DNA of 64,000 bases from Phylloscopus collybita (taxonomy: Eukaryota; Chordata; Aves; Passeriformes; Phylloscopidae): contig JAJNNQ010000010.1 of the NCBI GenBank assembly GCA_027886175.1, positions 4,250,001 through 4,314,000 on the forward strand, in the 5' to 3' direction. This document shows, one piece after another, positions 45,261-57,329 of the stretch. How positions within the stretch are numbered: position 1 is the stretch's first letter; every line of letters starts with the position of its first letter. The notes beneath the pieces were generated by a model, which searched no databases, had not been told where the DNA came from, and saw only the letters and a list, made by a program, of their open reading frames with translations. Both the position numbers and the translations under genes were made by a program.

Positions 45261-48200
45261 TCACCTCTCTGTAACCTACAGTTCATTCAATCAAGGCTTA
45301 GCGTAAATAATCAGTATGGAAAACACCAACCGGCTTTGAAGAGCCCCTGGATTTAGGAGGAACTCACTGCTCACGTCTGTGCAGCTCCTCTGGGGAGCAG
45401 AGGAAGGAGAATGTGTCTTGATTTACCCTGCCCTACTTCTCGGCTCTGCCAGCCTCTCTGCTCTGTCCACTTCACTACCGTCAGATGCTGGGAGACAAGC
45501 ATATGGTGTTTACTTCTCTGACTGACATCTCTCTGGTTTCCCTCACTCCTCGAGAGAATCCTCTCTTGCCAAGTCAGTTTGCAAGGGTTTGGATGTAGCC
45601 GTGGCCCTCTGGTCGGGATCCAAGCTATTCCTCATTTTCCCTTGGCAAATGTTAGTAGAGGACAACCTCACTCCTGCGTACAAAATCAGAGTTTCAATGG
45701 AGGGAAACTCAAACCCAGAGAGCAGCCTGGCCCTGTGTGCCTGTCCTTTTGTACCTCATTTGTGTGGGGCTGTACGAAGGTGTCACCCAGGGGCTGTGGC
45801 AGCCCCTCGTGCTGATCCTGGGGGCTGGAGGGGAGCAGAGCAGTCGAGGTCTCAGGTGAGGGACTGCCAGGAAATCCTTGCCAAGGGGCTGTGGACAGCC
45901 ACTGGCACTGCTGCTGCAGCTGATGAAGAGTGAAATGAAGAAGAGGTGCCAAGCAAAGGATTTGCATTTGTTGTAGGTTGTGAAGCTGAAATGGAGTTTG
46001 GCTTGGGAGTGGTTTTAATATCCCAGAGTGTCCTGCTCCCCACTTGGAGACATAAGCTGGACATGTTTTGGGATGAAAATTGAAAAAATACCCCCAACCT
46101 AACGCAAATACTCCAGTCTTTTTTAAGATCAACTTGTGCTTTATTCCTTTTATTTTTATGCTTCTATCTCCTCCCCCCCTCCCTCTTTTCCTCCCTCCCT
46201 TTACCACTTTGATCTGGTGGTAAGGGCATCTTTATCACTCTTATCAGGTCCCCAGTTCTTGGCTGGCCTTTTGAAGTGTGACTTCCTGCACCCAGTGTTC
46301 AAGAAAGGATACTGGGCACTGCAGGTTTCCTGTTGCTTTTCCTCTGTATCTACAAGTTTGCTTTGCTTTCCTTCCTGTTTTTCTGTTTCATTTGTTTGTG
46401 CTTCCCTTCACTGATCAAACCTGCCTCACTCCCTCTGACAGGTTCTCCCTCACTTGTAGATCATTATCACCCATCTATTTTTCTTCAGTCTCTCAGTGTG
46501 ATCATCCCCTTTTCTCTACTGTGCCTCATCCTTTCTATCCTTTCTTCCTTCCTTCCTTCTTCCATCTGTTTGTTGAGATTTTTTCCCAACTGATTAGTTT
46601 TGACACATCTTTTCTGTTCTTTCTAAGATGTTCCTTAGACTTGTTTTAGACCCTTGACTGAACTGGAGAAAAGCCTGAAAATGAACCCGAAGATCCTTTG
46701 GGATTTTGCTGAAAGAATACTGGAGTTAGAAGCAACACTAATTGACTCAATGGGATTTAGGGTGAACTCCCTGTTCTTTCTTTCAGCAAATCTCCTGAAC
46801 ATTTGCTAGTCTTTCCAGATCTCTGCTGATGGTAGTTTGCAATCTTTGACATGTTATTAGTTTGCAGGAAAATCTTCATAGAAAGTTTTTATTTTTTTCC
46901 TTATTTTTACTAAGAAAAAGAAGGCTCTGAAGAGATATTTAGCCCTCACAACGAGTAAATGTAATTCCATATTTCACTACAGGCTCTAAATCTGTGTTGG
47001 GATTTTCCAGATCTACGATGTATGAAATAATTCAGATGGTAAAACATTATTCAGGGGCTTCCCAATTAGTCCCACAATACCTGTTTGGGGGACTGAGTAG
47101 CGCTGAGGCTGTTTTCTCTGCTTTTAAGCAAGTTCTTGCTTTCCATGGGGAGGTGATGGTTCAGTAAAGAAACCCCACAGCCACGAGTTTGGGCTTTCTC
47201 ATGCACCAGCACTATGTGAGTGCATCCAGGCACAGGAGGAGTGAGGGAAACTTAATTTCAGCCACAATGCTGATCTTTGGCAAACGAGTGGTTTTACGGT
47301 GCTTCATGCAGCTCGGTTATTTATTTATTTATTCTTACAGATCCAGCACAGTGCCTTAATGGGTGAGCTGGGCTATCACATTAACTCCTCCATCCAGCTG
47401 GGCACAGATTTGCATCCTGCTGCCACTGGGCAGGGGAGAATCTGAGTTTGCTTGCTGGGTTATGGTGTAGCTCTCGTACCCAGCTGAGCTGGAGCTTACC
47501 AGGGGATACTTCCCCTCTTGGAGGTACAAATGGCAGCTGCTTTAGGCAATAGGAGATGGCCCTGGCATATCCTTGCTCTGTCAGGGAACATACTGTACTT
47601 TGCTCTCACCAGATGCTCATGGTGCGTTATCATCCCATTTTCACTCTAGGAATCATTGGCTGAAAAAGCACTGGGAAGGCTGGGGGGAAAGTGAATACAT
47701 ATTTTGTAAGATAAGTTTATTGCAGTATTTACAGTCTGATCTGAACCAAAATCCTCCTATCCTAAGATGACTTTCTTCCAAACTTTTCTGTGTTATTTCA
47801 TTCCTATAAACTGACGTGCTTAATACCATGAAAATATCAAGTCTTTGCCTCTCCCTTACCTTTGGAAGGAAAGAATAAGTGAGTGAATAATTCCAGAAAG
47901 TTTTTTTTAAATTTCATTTAATTACCATTAAACTATAGGAATATAAGTTCAAAAATAGGAAGGGAAAATAAAGGGGAAGGAGGAAAAAAGAATAAATAAA
48001 ATGGCATCAGAACTTCAAATTTCAACTCAGATCTCTCCCCTCCTTTTGACAGTTCACAGAACCCAGGAGGAGTTGTTCTGTAAGATAGCATAATCAGCAT
48101 GGAGGGAGGCTGAAAGGCTCTGGGTTATAAATGGGAAGGTGGATTGCTGCCTTTGCACAGGCTGTTTCCAGGCGTCGAGTCCTTTCTGTTGTTGTTTTAG

Positions 48201-48270
48201 CTGTGTGGCAGCGCAAGACAAAAGGGGACACTGCAGCTTTCCAGCTTTCAGGACTGGGGGCTGAGGAGGA
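45261..48270. other. GC-richer non-coding region
   Basis: Between about 45400 and 46250 stop density drops and frames open on both strands (173 codons on the minus strand at 45686-46207; 114 codons on the plus strand at 45589-45933). They overlap each other, lack domains and have the low-complexity look of composition-driven frames. The minus frame begins in glycine/arginine-rich sequence that is the reverse of the CCT-rich tract at 46170-46200. T/C-rich sequence continues to 46650. Confidence 0.55.
47317..47333. repeat. (TTTA)4 microsatellite
   Basis: Four tetranucleotide units, TTATTTATTTATTTATT. Confidence 0.88.
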
Positions 48271-48279
48271 AAGGAGAGA

Positions 48280-48480
48280 AGAGCATGATTGATGGAGTTC
48301 TGGTTGGCTTATAAAGGGCAGCCGGGAGTGCAGGGAAATAATCAGGGAAAAGGGCGTCCCGTACTGGCGCTCTCAGAGGGGAGAAATGAATCCTGCACCT
48401 CTGCATTATTAAGTTGTCAGGCGGGCTGATGATGAAAATCTGAAGGTCAGGCATAACAAGAAGCACCTTATGGGGGGATC
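48280..48480. promoter_or_regulatory. candidate enhancer-like block with PBX-HOX-type site
   Basis: TGATTGATGG at 48286-48295 fits the published PBX-HOX bipartite consensus TGATNNATGG exactly. CpGs are retained nearby (CAGCCGGGAG, GGGCGTCCCGTACTGGCGC), and TTATTAAG lies about 110 bp downstream. Composition is mixed and free of simple repeats. Function is inferred. Confidence 0.35.
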
Positions 48481-48599
48481 ATGACCTTTCTGGAAGTGCT
48501 ACACTCATGTTTATCTGCACCTAACCCTTATCCACAATTCTTCATTTGATAAGAACATTGGGAGAAGGGATGGGGAAGGGGGGAAGGGAGAGGGAAGTC

Positions 48600-48860
48600 C
48601 TCATCATATGTATAAGCAGTGTGTGAAATTAGGCTTCCTGTGAAACTGATTGTGGATGCTCAATTCGCAGTGAAAGATAATAAAGCAAAAGGACACACGA
48701 GGGATGCAGGCAGAAATTGTTCACTACAGTGGAACTCAATAAAGGGAACAAGAGCTTTCCTAAATGACAAATTTGGTACAGCGGTGCTAAAATCAGGATT
48801 CTCCCTAGCACCACTGCAGCAATTTGCTCTCAGCTCTACCACTTTTTATTTACTTTGGAA
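48600..48860. promoter_or_regulatory. candidate conserved non-coding block
   Basis: Repeat-free sequence with isolated retained CpGs (AATTCGCAG, CACACGAGGG, CAGCGGTGC). The short frames on both strands here show no domain. Included for its contrast with the simple sequence on either side; support is weak. Confidence 0.25.
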
Positions 48861-48893
48861 GTCCTAATAATGTTAGAGTGTGGCTTTTTCATC

Positions 48894-48910
48894 TATTTAT
48901 TTATTTATTT
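48894..48910. repeat. (TTTA)n microsatellite
   Basis: Four TATT units after ATC. Confidence 0.88.
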
Positions 48911-49239
48911 CTCCCCAGCAATGTTTATTCTTTAACTGCTTACTTTAAACCAAAGAGTCAAGGTGAAGGACAATGAAACGTTAGATTCCAATTGATTTTT
49001 CCTCTTTAGTTTCCATATCAGAAATGAGTATAAATATAAATATATTCCAGGGTTAGACGCCTGTCCTGTGCTTGCCTTATTGACTGCTTTAATAAATGTC
49101 ATGACCCCTCCTGCACGTGCGTGCACACACGGGCTCACACATGCTGGCAATCAAAGAGGTTGGAGGCATTGCTCGGGTACAAATGCAGTAATGATGGCAG
49201 CCACACAGAAAATATTCCAAACCTAAATCTGCTCTAAGA

Positions 49240-49600
49240 ACGTGCTAATAAGCTTTTTATTTCGCCCCAATTTACAGCATCTTGATTGTGCTTTTCAAAT
49301 CCGTGAAGTATTTAAAGCGTGACAAAGTACACTTGTGGAAAAGTGAAGTCAAACAAGACTTCATAATTATTGCAATATATTCACTTTTCATGCATAATTC
49401 TTTAAATTAGCGGTACAATATATCACCTCTACTGCCACTAGAGGCTAATGCACCTCTATTGAAAGCCGTGTTAAGGAAAATTATGTCCTGTATGGAAAAG
49501 TCACATAAGCTTCCAAAATATTTAATGACAGTAGGTTCCCATCCTATAATTTTTGCATACTCAAGTAGCCTCATTAGCCTTGATTTTCTTACATCAATGG
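49240..49600. promoter_or_regulatory. candidate conserved non-coding block with CTCF-like word
   Basis: This AT-rich but complex block carries several CpGs (TTTCGCCCC, ATCCGTG, AAGCGTG, TAGCGGTAC, AGCCGTG) and homeodomain/POU-like words (ATAATTATTGC, CATGCATAATTC). At 49435-49446 it reads CCACTAGAGGCT, matching 10 of 12 bases of the CTCF core CCASYAGRKGGC. It runs directly into an ancient repeat remnant. Confidence 0.35.
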
Positions 49601-49607
49601 ACAATAA

Positions 49608-49660
49608 CCCATTAACTTTAATGGATTTACTAATACACACCAATGAGAGATCAGAATCAC
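49608..49660. repeat. ancient amniote repeat remnant
   Basis: CCCATTAACTTTAATGGATT, then ACTAATACACACCAATGAGAG and ATCAGAATC follow the order of an old dispersed repeat remembered as CCATTGACTTCAATGGA, ACTCC...TTTACACCAGTGTAACTGAGA, TCAGAATC. The match is collinear over about 50 bp. Confidence 0.5.
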
Positions 49661-50073
49661 TACTTTTGGGACATCTTATTTAAGGATTACCAGAACAGAA
49701 GGAAAAGAGATATAATATACAAACTAATGAATAGTTTTATTAGATGAATTGTGTGATACTGGAACCCATCAACTGCCTTTAAAATGACTCTTTAATGAAC
49801 AGGTGACACTGAAAAATACTATATTGTCGATACAGCACATAATGAACCTTCTGTATCACATAAAAATGAAAGAAAGGTTTTCTATTTCTACTGCTTAAGT
49901 GATCCAATTTATCTATTTTTACTCTTCTGCTCTCCCATGTGCTTCCTGTTGCTGGGCTTTACGGACCACTTTTCATATTCTATTAAAAAACCCAACTAAT
50001 AACACCTGGGCTTTGTGCAGTGACTTCCATCTTCAGATCTAGTTCTGATCCACAGTAGAGGTTTATACAACTT

Positions 50074-50150
50074 ATTGCTGAGGAAACGAGGGCATGGAAA
50101 ATAAACTGAAGTCCAGAGCCACTGCAAAGACTAGTGACAGACCCTAGCTC
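50074..50150 (-). repeat. possible MIR-like fossil
   Basis: TGAGGAAACGAGGGCATGG with AAATAAACTGAAGTCC and ACTAGTGACAGACCC faintly follow the reversed MIR core. Divergence is high, so it is listed as possible only. Confidence 0.3.
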
Positions 50151-51549
50151 ATCTGGTAAATTGGATGGCTTCCCCATTTTGAACTTTTTTTCTGTGGGTG
50201 AAAGAGTATTATTTTAGAAGGGTGGGGTCAAACCATGGTTTGGGTTTCCCTTTAGGCTTTGGGATGGATTTGGTGGAGTACAGTCAGATGCCCTCAGCAA
50301 AAATCCTCATGGAGCATGTTATTATTTAACATGAACAATGGTTGCAGAAGGCAGGTTGAATGTTAGCTCCATTGCAAATCCCTTTTGACTACAAAGAATT
50401 GCAGGAGCTTTTGAATCTGAGAGCCCATGGGGGTGTAAAAATATACTTTGAAGGTCATTGTGTGGGGAGATTTGCCTCCAAGGAACAAAACCCACGAACC
50501 TCTCCAGTTTTTCTACACAACAGCCAATCTCACATTTCAAGGGGTGTGGGAATTGACAGCAGATTGGCCTTTCTAAACCATTTGGCCATTCCCAAAACTT
50601 TGCCTTCATAAGCAAGCCTCTACATCCACTGTGATGTGATCATCATGGCAAAATAAATTTGTCTCAGCTCATGTGTATTCGCTCAATATTGTACTTGTTT
50701 GTTCTGTATAATGTGAGCCTCCCAAAACGCTGCTTGGAAGCAAAAGCCAAGTGCAAGGAACTGTACAGAATTTTCACAGCTTTGTCCTTTGTAGAGCCAC
50801 ACATAGATTATTTCACTCTTTTCTGTGGTGGGGGCTCCAATTCAAGTCCTTTTCTGCTAACCAACCCTCATTTCTCTGAACTTCAGCATCTGTGAGACTT
50901 GTGAGAGATTTTATTATCTTTTGAGACTTTTTCCCTCCTCCTCCTGTCATCAAAATTGAAACTGGCTGATAAATGAGAAAGAGAAGCATGATCTCATAAC
51001 ATGGTTTGTTAGAAATAGAAGCTAACAGATAATCTGTGTAAAAGCTGGTGGCCAAATCAGATTTTCTTACAGATTTCAGAATTGTGTTCTTTTATATGTT
51101 TATACGACACGTTCTTGTTATTGCTTACCTTAAAATATCTTGCCAGATATTACTAGAAGTCAGATGCTGTGGGTTTTTTGCCCTCTTTTTTTTTCCTTTT
51201 GTATTACATTGTAATGTTGATATGACTTAGGAAGGGCTTGGCTGTCATGTATCCACACTGGCAGCATCTTATGAAAAATTGTGGAGCCAATAAGGCAGTG
51301 TTAAAGATAGTGATGTTAGAAAAACCGACAACCAACCTACACCCAAACACAAAGACCCTGATTTTGTGCAGTGCAGAGGACAAAAGTAATGAAAAAGAAA
51401 GGCTACTTAATAATTTTTAGTTAGATGTGGTAAGTTCTATGTTAGATCTTAAACCTAATGAGTCAGAGGTAAGGAATAAAGAAGCCCTTTTCTTCACAGC
51501 ATCCAAAAGAATGAGTGATGATTTCCAGTTGAACTCCTCTAAAATCAGA

Positions 51550-51675
51550 TCTGGCCAGAACTCAGTGGGCAAATTTGCCTCACATAATGGATTATTTTTA
51601 GGCTAAATGCAGCTTTCATTGAAGCCAATGGAAATATTTTCATTGACTTTAACAGATTTTGATTCCAAGGTCTCT
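51550..51675. repeat. ancient amniote repeat remnant
   Basis: TCATTGAAGCCAATGGAAAT and TTTTCATTGACTTTAACAG, with GATTCCAAGG, match the inverted-looking CATTGAAGTCAATGGAAA ... CCCATTGACTTCAATGGG pair found in old amniote repeats. The two halves are near-complementary, so the RNA or single strand could form a hairpin. Confidence 0.5.
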
Positions 51676-51975
51676 GTCTAATAAACTATATGAAGTTCTG
51701 GACAATCAAGGAAAGGGCATTTAAGTGGTTCTTTGTAGTGGCTTTGAAACCCTTTAAGGATCACAAAAATCAGCTGTATTTTTTGATCACACCTGAGGTT
51801 TTAGAGCCTCTTAGTCAATAACACAAACTGAAACTCTTTATACTGTCCAAAAAAAAAAAAAACCAACCAAAAAAAACAACCCTCCAAAAATACCAACCCA
51901 GATGCATTTAAAAATAGCTCCTGAAAAAGGCGTGCCACCAAGTATTTCCAGTGTTGTTTTTCAGCTGCACAAAGC

Positions 51976-52023
51976 ATGACTATATTGCTTTAGTGATGAC
52001 TATATTGCTTTAGTGATGACTAT
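51976..52023. repeat. 20-bp tandem duplication, 2.4 copies
   Basis: The unit TATATTGCTTTAGTGATGAC is repeated twice without mismatch, preceded by ATGAC and followed by TAT. Perfect identity points to a recent duplication or an allele-specific expansion. Confidence 0.92.
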
Positions 52024-53523
52024 TTTTACTCTCTCTTTGCAAAGCCTGCATTTTAAACTGTGATAATCCCCTAAACTTGATGCAAGCCTCAGAGGGCTGA
52101 AAGCTGGCATGGGAGATGCCAACCCAGGTGTGGTGCTCTCTTCAAAGCATGACGGAAGGCATGGCTGTGTTACAGGGTGGCAGATGCACACACGGTGCTT
52201 GGCCAAGTTGCTGCTAAAAATGGCTTTAATATCAAAACATGACAGTTTACAAGCAGCCAGTTAATCCTTCACATGGGCCAAGTGCCTGTTGTGAGTGAGG
52301 AGGGGAAATTCTGATGGAGGAGACTTTTATTTTCCTACCCATCTCAGCCACAAAAATAAAGAAAGATCCTATCTGTTCCTTGTTCCCTATTCCCTTGTCT
52401 TAAATCTCTTCATCCTCAGCCTTCCTGCTACTCTTGCCAGACCATTTCTCATCTCCCATAATGTTTGTCCTGTTGATGGTGTTTCCACCCCTGTGGTTGC
52501 TCCTAGTTCAACTTTTCAAGGAGTCAGAAACTGCTGTTTCTGTTATGCTGCTCATCACAGAGATGCCTTATACACTGTAGTCTCAGTCTTGGAAACTTGT
52601 GGCCTTAATTTTTTTTTTCCTTGTTGTTGTTAATGCTGTTGTTTTTCCTCAGTCATCAAAACTGTATAAATCCATTTACTATTTGGGCATGAGGTTAAAT
52701 ACTGTGCATAAAATACAGGAAACTGAACATCAAAAAGGGCAAGAATATTTAAGGGAAAAATACCAAAGGCTCTGCTGCCCTTTGAGTTTCCATGATACAT
52801 ATTGTGTATGATTCTCATCTGTATGGAGGAAGTTTTCTATCATGGTTTGTGTATTGGATAAATTCATTTAAGAGAGGGTGACCACAGGCTGTAAATTAAT
52901 ACAAGATATATAGTTAATCTGGTCAGTCATCTGTATGTTGGGTCAGTGACCAACATTTTTCTCCAAGGAGTAATTGCTCAACTTGGAAAATGGTTTGGTT
53001 GTTTCCCCATGGTGTTCTCTTCCAGCATCTGTAAACACAACTCTGGTGAGGAAAACCAACAGGAAATTTTCTCTGGAGACAATTTTCATTTATGTCACAA
53101 GAATCCTGGAAAACTTGATCTGAATGCTGGATTTTCTGGGGACAATTTAATGCATTTCAGGGGACAGTTTAGGTCTTGGTGTGAAAATGGCTTCTGGGCT
53201 TCAGGAATCTGACGTTGTTTCAGTGGAAATGTGTTTTAAATTGGAAGCTACTGGTATAGGGACCAATCCTGAGATTTTGGGAAGGCATACATCAGACAGT
53301 ATTAGAACATTATGTTGAACAGGATTCTAATAAAAAAGATTGATTTTAAATCCATGATGTGGAGCCTTTACCTGGATTTACTGATCCATTTTGCTGTGGG
53401 ATACTGAAATCTTGTGTCATTTTTTTACATAACTATAACTTCCATCACTTCTTTCCTAAATAAGCTACAATATTAACTGTGTCTTTTTTCCCTCATGTCA
53501 CTTCCACAACAAGAACCACTGTT
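52024..53523. other. non-coding spacer
   Basis: No gene is recognised; frames are short on both strands. The stretch is AT-rich with ordinary short homopolymers. Confidence 0.55.
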
Positions 53524-53524
53524 C

Positions 53525-53570
53525 CAGTTAGTGGCAGTGCTGGGATTAGAATTTGAAGCCATGTCACACA
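53525..53570 (-). repeat. MIR-like core fragment
   Basis: CAGTTAGTGGCAGTGCTGGG followed by ATTAGAATTTGAAGCC resembles the reversed MIR core AGTAAGTGGCAGAGCCGGGATTCGAACCC. It is about 45 bp long with no longer flank. Confidence 0.5.
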
Positions 53571-54001
53571 GAGATTGACATAAATACCAAAGAGAGGAAA
53601 TCTGGATTAGATATAAGCAAATGTAAACAGAGACCAAAGCAAAAACTACTCCAAAATCACACGGATTCTTTCAGAGTCTATTAATCAGAAACCTGTCTGA
53701 CTTAAGCTTCTATACTAGAAATGAACACTGGAATTTTTACAATATCATCTCACGGAAGAAAATCAGCTTCTGGCTATCCTTAGAGGAGCAGAATGGTTTG
53801 AACAGTATTTTCATTATACTGCTTTACCAGGCATTATTTTTACTACGTAAAGTCCTTTAGAATTAATGGCAATTGATTTCAGTGGCCTTTGACATATTAC
53901 TGAAAATAATACGGCAAAATACAACCTTTTCCCTCTTACCGCTACGCGAAGGCTTTAACTGGGAAAGCAGTTTACAATGGTGCCCCCATGTAAGGCTTTA
54001 T

Positions 54002-54388
54002 TCAAAAGATTTTACGCTTGATAACATCTGAGCCATAGGAGCTGTATGTGGGGTTTAGCATCTTAGCAGCTGCAATTCCTAATCCTGATTCCGTTGCCTC
54101 CATGTTAAAAGCTCCATGGTCACAGGACAGCAGCTTTGGCCGTTCCACATTGTCATTCATTCCTGTCCCCCACACGCGTGCCTGATCATACAGGAAAATG
54201 AGTTTACAACCGACTACGCCTATGGGGCTCCCGGAGGGACACAATGCCAGAGCCTTTGCTAGTGGTGGATGGATCCTCAAAAGGTTTGAAAGTTTGGTAA
54301 GTACATCCTTAACCAAACTCTTTTGACCTTTATTCAGATTTGTTTTCGGAGAAGGGCAAAGGGTTGGGCCAATTCTTGTTTCACCCAA
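54002..54388 (-). other. 129-codon open frame, unrecognised (coding status doubtful)
   Basis: The frame runs 129 codons including its stop. The first in-frame start is TTG (54386-54388); the first ATG lies at about residue 76, so a conventional start would give only a short C-terminal piece. The peptide has mixed, protein-like composition (for example LVKDVLTKLSNLLR, then GSPIGVVGCKLIFLYDQ, then VERPKLLSCDHG, and KRKIF at the end) and no low-complexity run. I recognise no domain. CpGs are retained (GGCACGCGTG, CCATAGGCGTAG). An AATAAA overlaps the region just after the stop on the minus strand. It could be a decayed exon, a pseudogene, or a conserved non-coding block that happens to be open. 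Confidence 0.25.
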
Positions 54389-57254
54389 CTGGCTTGTCCA
54401 TCTGAGGGCTACAATTAATCACTGAGTCGCAGCCATACTTTGTTTTGGAGGCTGGGTCCCAATCCAGCAGGGCACTAAACTTTTGGCACATGACTAATTC
54501 TTTAAAGTCAAAGGGATTACTCGTGTGCTGAAAGTCAGCTGCATATTGAAGTAGTTTTCTAGATCAGGCGTCAAGGAGTTAGGGAACATTTATATTTATT
54601 GTACAGCAGCACCAAGTTCATTAGTTTCCCTTTGCATCACTTTGGTCTTTCTTGTTGCCTGGGAATTTTCTTTACAGCAGCAGTGCAAAGAGGCAGTGGG
54701 TATAGTTTAGAGCAGGGCTTCATCCAGTCTCAAAGTGTGGGATTGAGAAATTAGTATTCAGTTTTGTAGAATTTTGAAAAAAACAGGTAGATTCAGAATC
54801 TAGCCACCTTCACATTTAAGGAAGTTTCTTATTTATGTTCTGTATCGTCTGATCTTCACACACAAGTAGTTTATGTTGTCATGCATTTATTTCTTGATAT
54901 GAAGTTGCCTTATCATATCAAAAAATAGACAGACATGTAAAAAATCAGCATCCAAGAAAACCAAGAGAAATCACTTTGTTTAGATCTTTTGTAGTAAGTG
55001 ATTATATTGCTTCAAATTTAATTCTCAGCTTGCCCAAACAGGTAGTGACAGCAGTTTTACACCACTTGAGGATTTGTCTCCTTAGGAACAAACAGGCCTC
55101 ACAAATATTCTTTTTGAATTGTAAAATGCAGAGGGAAGCAAACTGAACTATGTTCCACAGGCTAAAACCTCCTAAGAGAATGTGTAATACCAATTTTAAA
55201 AAATAATAAATAAAAAAATCTGTCCCTTTTAATGAAACTAGGATTTTCTGAGGGTACGTCAGGGGTTTTATTACTGGTTCTACATAATAAAGTAATTGTG
55301 TAATTAGTAATACATTTGTCACTCCTTTACTGAGGAAAAAGTAAAACATGTACCGCTTTTGTGTAAATCCTGACAGTGGTGATTTTTTTCCTGAGAATTA
55401 TACCATTATATCATAAAAGTGTCAAGGCATGAGTTTACTGTTCCTACTAATATTCTAAAATATTCTCTTAGGCTGACATCTCTGTCAATTAAAATTAAAC
55501 AAAATTGCATTCTGCCATATACACTTCAAATAGGAAGCTTTCAAGTTTATGGCTGTTCTTTGAATTGATTTTTAAGATGGCATCTGTAAAACTTGGCTAG
55601 TACAAGATGAGGTAGGATGTAGTTAAGGTTCAGTCAATTTTAAAAATGTTTTAAAGATCGTAAATTGACAACTGAAATAGACTGAACATCCTTGGGATTT
55701 TTGGGCTGTCAAATATAAATCCATTTTTTTTAAAAAACAGAGCTCTTGCAAACTGAAAATTTTATGAAAACATGTTCTTTCCTCTCCCCCTTCTCCTCCC
55801 CCCGCTCCTTTGATATTTTTGCAATAAGTTACACAAACAAGAGGGCTTCTGGTGTTGTTTCCAGTTGCTCGGTCTCGCGGGATTTGGAATTCTTCTTCTC
55901 CTGGTGTTTCCCACAGAAATAGAGTGAGAACGTGCTTTCTCACGGGACTGTATTTCTCATGGAAAATAATAGGGTTGCCGGCAGCAAACGTTTTCTGCAG
56001 TGATGCCCTGCCAATAAAGTCTTCAGGGAAATTATTGCCCTCAATAAGATGAAGACTAGTAAATTGGAACCCCCATCCCTACTCCACAAAGATATGTCTT
56101 TAGGAAGCTTTCTCCTTCTATTATTCCCTGGAAACCCTGACCTCAAGAAAATGCTGTAGACAGTAATGCTTGGTTTACACTTAATTTTGTTCCCCAGAAT
56201 AAAGATGTCAGTTAGTGTGTAAAAATAAAAAAAAAAAAAAAGAACAATCTTCCCTCCTGGACACCTCGACTAACACATTTATATCAGCACAAGCCCTGGT
56301 GTAGACAGTTATGTTGAGAAAAGTTGTTTCACAGGATTGCTTTATTTTGTTAAGGAACTACTTCAATTATAAAAAATGACCATTTTTGCTCTCAAAGACG
56401 CCATCCTCTGATGGGGAGGTTTCTGATACAGCAAACCCTTGTACATGTAGTACTGTCTAAAGTGTGTTGAATGCATTCCATTATTGCTATTATTATTATT
56501 ATCATCATCATTATGGCTTTATTATGTGTCCAATTCTATCATAATCCATAATATAAAAGATTAAAAGATGGACCGTGTTCATGTAAAGCACATATTTTTG
56601 GAAAGTAATCTCCTGTATGGGAATTCAGATTCAGGCAGTGTGCTTTCCAGTGTTGGAAATGCAACAGGTCTCTGTAGAGTGGCTAGGGAAATCTGCTCAT
56701 TCTTACAGAAAAAAAAGTTTCTGGGGAGGGAAAAAAAAATATGAAGAAAAAAAGCAAACCTCCTCTCATGGAAATGTGCTCTGAAAGAAATGCAGGTGTT
56801 GCCACGCAGGAGTTCATGTCAAGAGAAATATTTCCCCAGGGTCCCATGAGAGGAAAGGGGAAAGGAGGGGGACTCTGGGGTGCGTGACCCAAGCGTAGGG
56901 AAAAAAAGCAGAGGCTGGTGACAGAAAGACCTTAATTCATGCACCATGTGCTTGAGTGATGTGTTTACTTTCAACCTTCAAGTCAAATTCAAGCAGCAGC
57001 CAAAACCCACAGATCAACACATTTTTAGTACAAAGTTAAAGTAGGGTCATTGGCACCCTCGGTCCCCCACCAATTTATGAAACAACTTTAAATCCATATT
57101 AATACCCACTTTTAGTCAGTCATGTCAAAAGAGATGGTAATTATGGGCAAGTATGAAGGTTAGGATGAAACCAAATAGTTGCTGCTGGAGGTGGTAACAT
57201 AAGCACAATTAGTTGGAAGGGTTATTTTTAGTCTTGCAGGAGATTATAAAGCTA
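54389..57254. other. AT-rich non-coding spacer
   Basis: No gene is recognised. A15 at 56228-56242 and the ATT/ATC array at 56488-56513 are the only structured sequences. The minus frames at 55002-55349 and 55623-55943 look compositional. Confidence 0.6.
56488..56513. repeat. (ATT)n(ATC)n compound microsatellite
   Basis: About five ATT units change abruptly to three ATC units. Confidence 0.88.
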
Positions 57255-57329
57255 GTTCTGTTCTGGTTTAAGTCAGCTCTTTAAGGGCCCTTCTAAACCA
57301 GCCCATCCTATGATTCTATGATTCTATGA
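57255..57329 (+). repeat. CR1 LINE 3' end (bird-type tail)
   Basis: The sequence CAGCTCTTTAAGGGCCCTTC and TAAACCAGCCCATCC, then ATGATTCTATGATTCTATGA, is the CR1 3' untranslated end with its octamer tail (ATTCTATG). No reverse transcriptase remains: the copy is severely 5'-truncated, as is usual for this target-primed retroelement. This is the best evidence that the DNA is avian. The 5' edge is uncertain and the element may begin further upstream. Confidence 0.85.

Noticed and set aside
45589..46207. 173-codon minus and 114-codon plus frames
   Set aside because: They overlap on opposite strands, have no domain, and end in low-complexity sequence derived from a CCT-rich tract.
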